Assembly (NCBI GenBank): GCA_022606425.2
Contig: JAHDVF020000729.1
Span: forward strand, 992,001-1,056,000
Length of the DNA stretch: 64,000 nucleotides
Direction of reading: 5' to 3'
Source: Lepidostoma basale
Taxonomy: Eukaryota > Arthropoda > Insecta > Trichoptera > Lepidostomatidae
In this document: positions 63,931-64,000 of the stretch, in pieces
How positions within the stretch are numbered: the stretch's first letter is position 1
Layout: the number at the start of each line of letters is the position of its first letter
The notes under the pieces: generated by a model
Databases searched by the model: none
What the model saw: the letters and a program-made list of their open reading frames with translations, nothing else
What the model was told of the DNA's origin: nothing
Translations under genes and position numbers: made by a program

Positions 63931-64000
63931 TAAAGAATATCATAGTGTTTCGGTCAAAACAATGGACTTAAAATTATTAACATTGACTCAAATGCATCTA

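Overview
This 64 kb window looks like intergenic or intronic DNA from a large, AT-rich arthropod genome. An insect is most likely; a lepidopteran fits the repeat types but is not established. I found no convincing host protein-coding gene, rRNA or stand-alone tRNA gene. Nearly everything I can name is a transposable element or a relic of one. They are separated by AT-rich filler and by a dozen or so islands of more GC-balanced, non-repetitive sequence that could be regulatory.

Main landmarks, left to right. (1) 0.3-9.2 kb: 3' relics of several non-LTR retrotransposon (LINE) families, an L2/CR1-type LINE tail nested in a terminal-inverted-repeat element (6.0-6.6 kb) and a long palindrome (5.8 kb). 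(2) 9.7-13.6 kb: the largest element, a Jockey/CR1-type LINE with an intact ORF1 and a frameshifted ORF2 (endonuclease plus reverse transcriptase). (3) 14-29 kb: LINE relics, copies of a fold-back element, and tRNA-derived SINEs. (4) 29.9-31.8 kb: a Penelope-like element with reverse transcriptase and GIY-YIG endonuclease, flanked by inverted termini. (5) 38.9-40.5 kb: a 1286 bp mariner with perfect outer inverted repeats, TA duplication and a transposase damaged by what looks like one missing base, nested in an older element with inverted ends. (6) 40.9-41.0 kb: a near-perfect palindrome. (7) 51-52 kb: a decayed second mariner. (8) 54-64 kb: more LINE and SINE copies.

Three systems link the scattered pieces. 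First, a 'TTAG-tailed' LINE (more than 15 3' fragments, both strands) shares its last roughly 60 bp and its (TTAG)n tail with a non-autonomous family of about 450 bp, as expected if the short family borrows the LINE's machinery. Second, an L2/CR1-type LINE leaves 3' tails whose hairpin is conserved by compensatory base changes in four copies. Third, a motif with the layout of a type I hammerhead ribozyme recurs: core CTGANGA, one extra nucleotide, a helix II of variable sequence, then GAAAC-NN-GT-H. Four copies have an intact core: one at the right end of the Penelope element, two on opposite strands of the 40.9 kb palindrome, and one at the right end of the element that carries the mariner. 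Degenerate relatives occur in many fold-back copies. The recurring inverted pairing of these motifs is the most interesting signal in the window.

All calls were made by eye. Clade names, copy boundaries and the ribozyme structures have not been tested by alignment or folding software.
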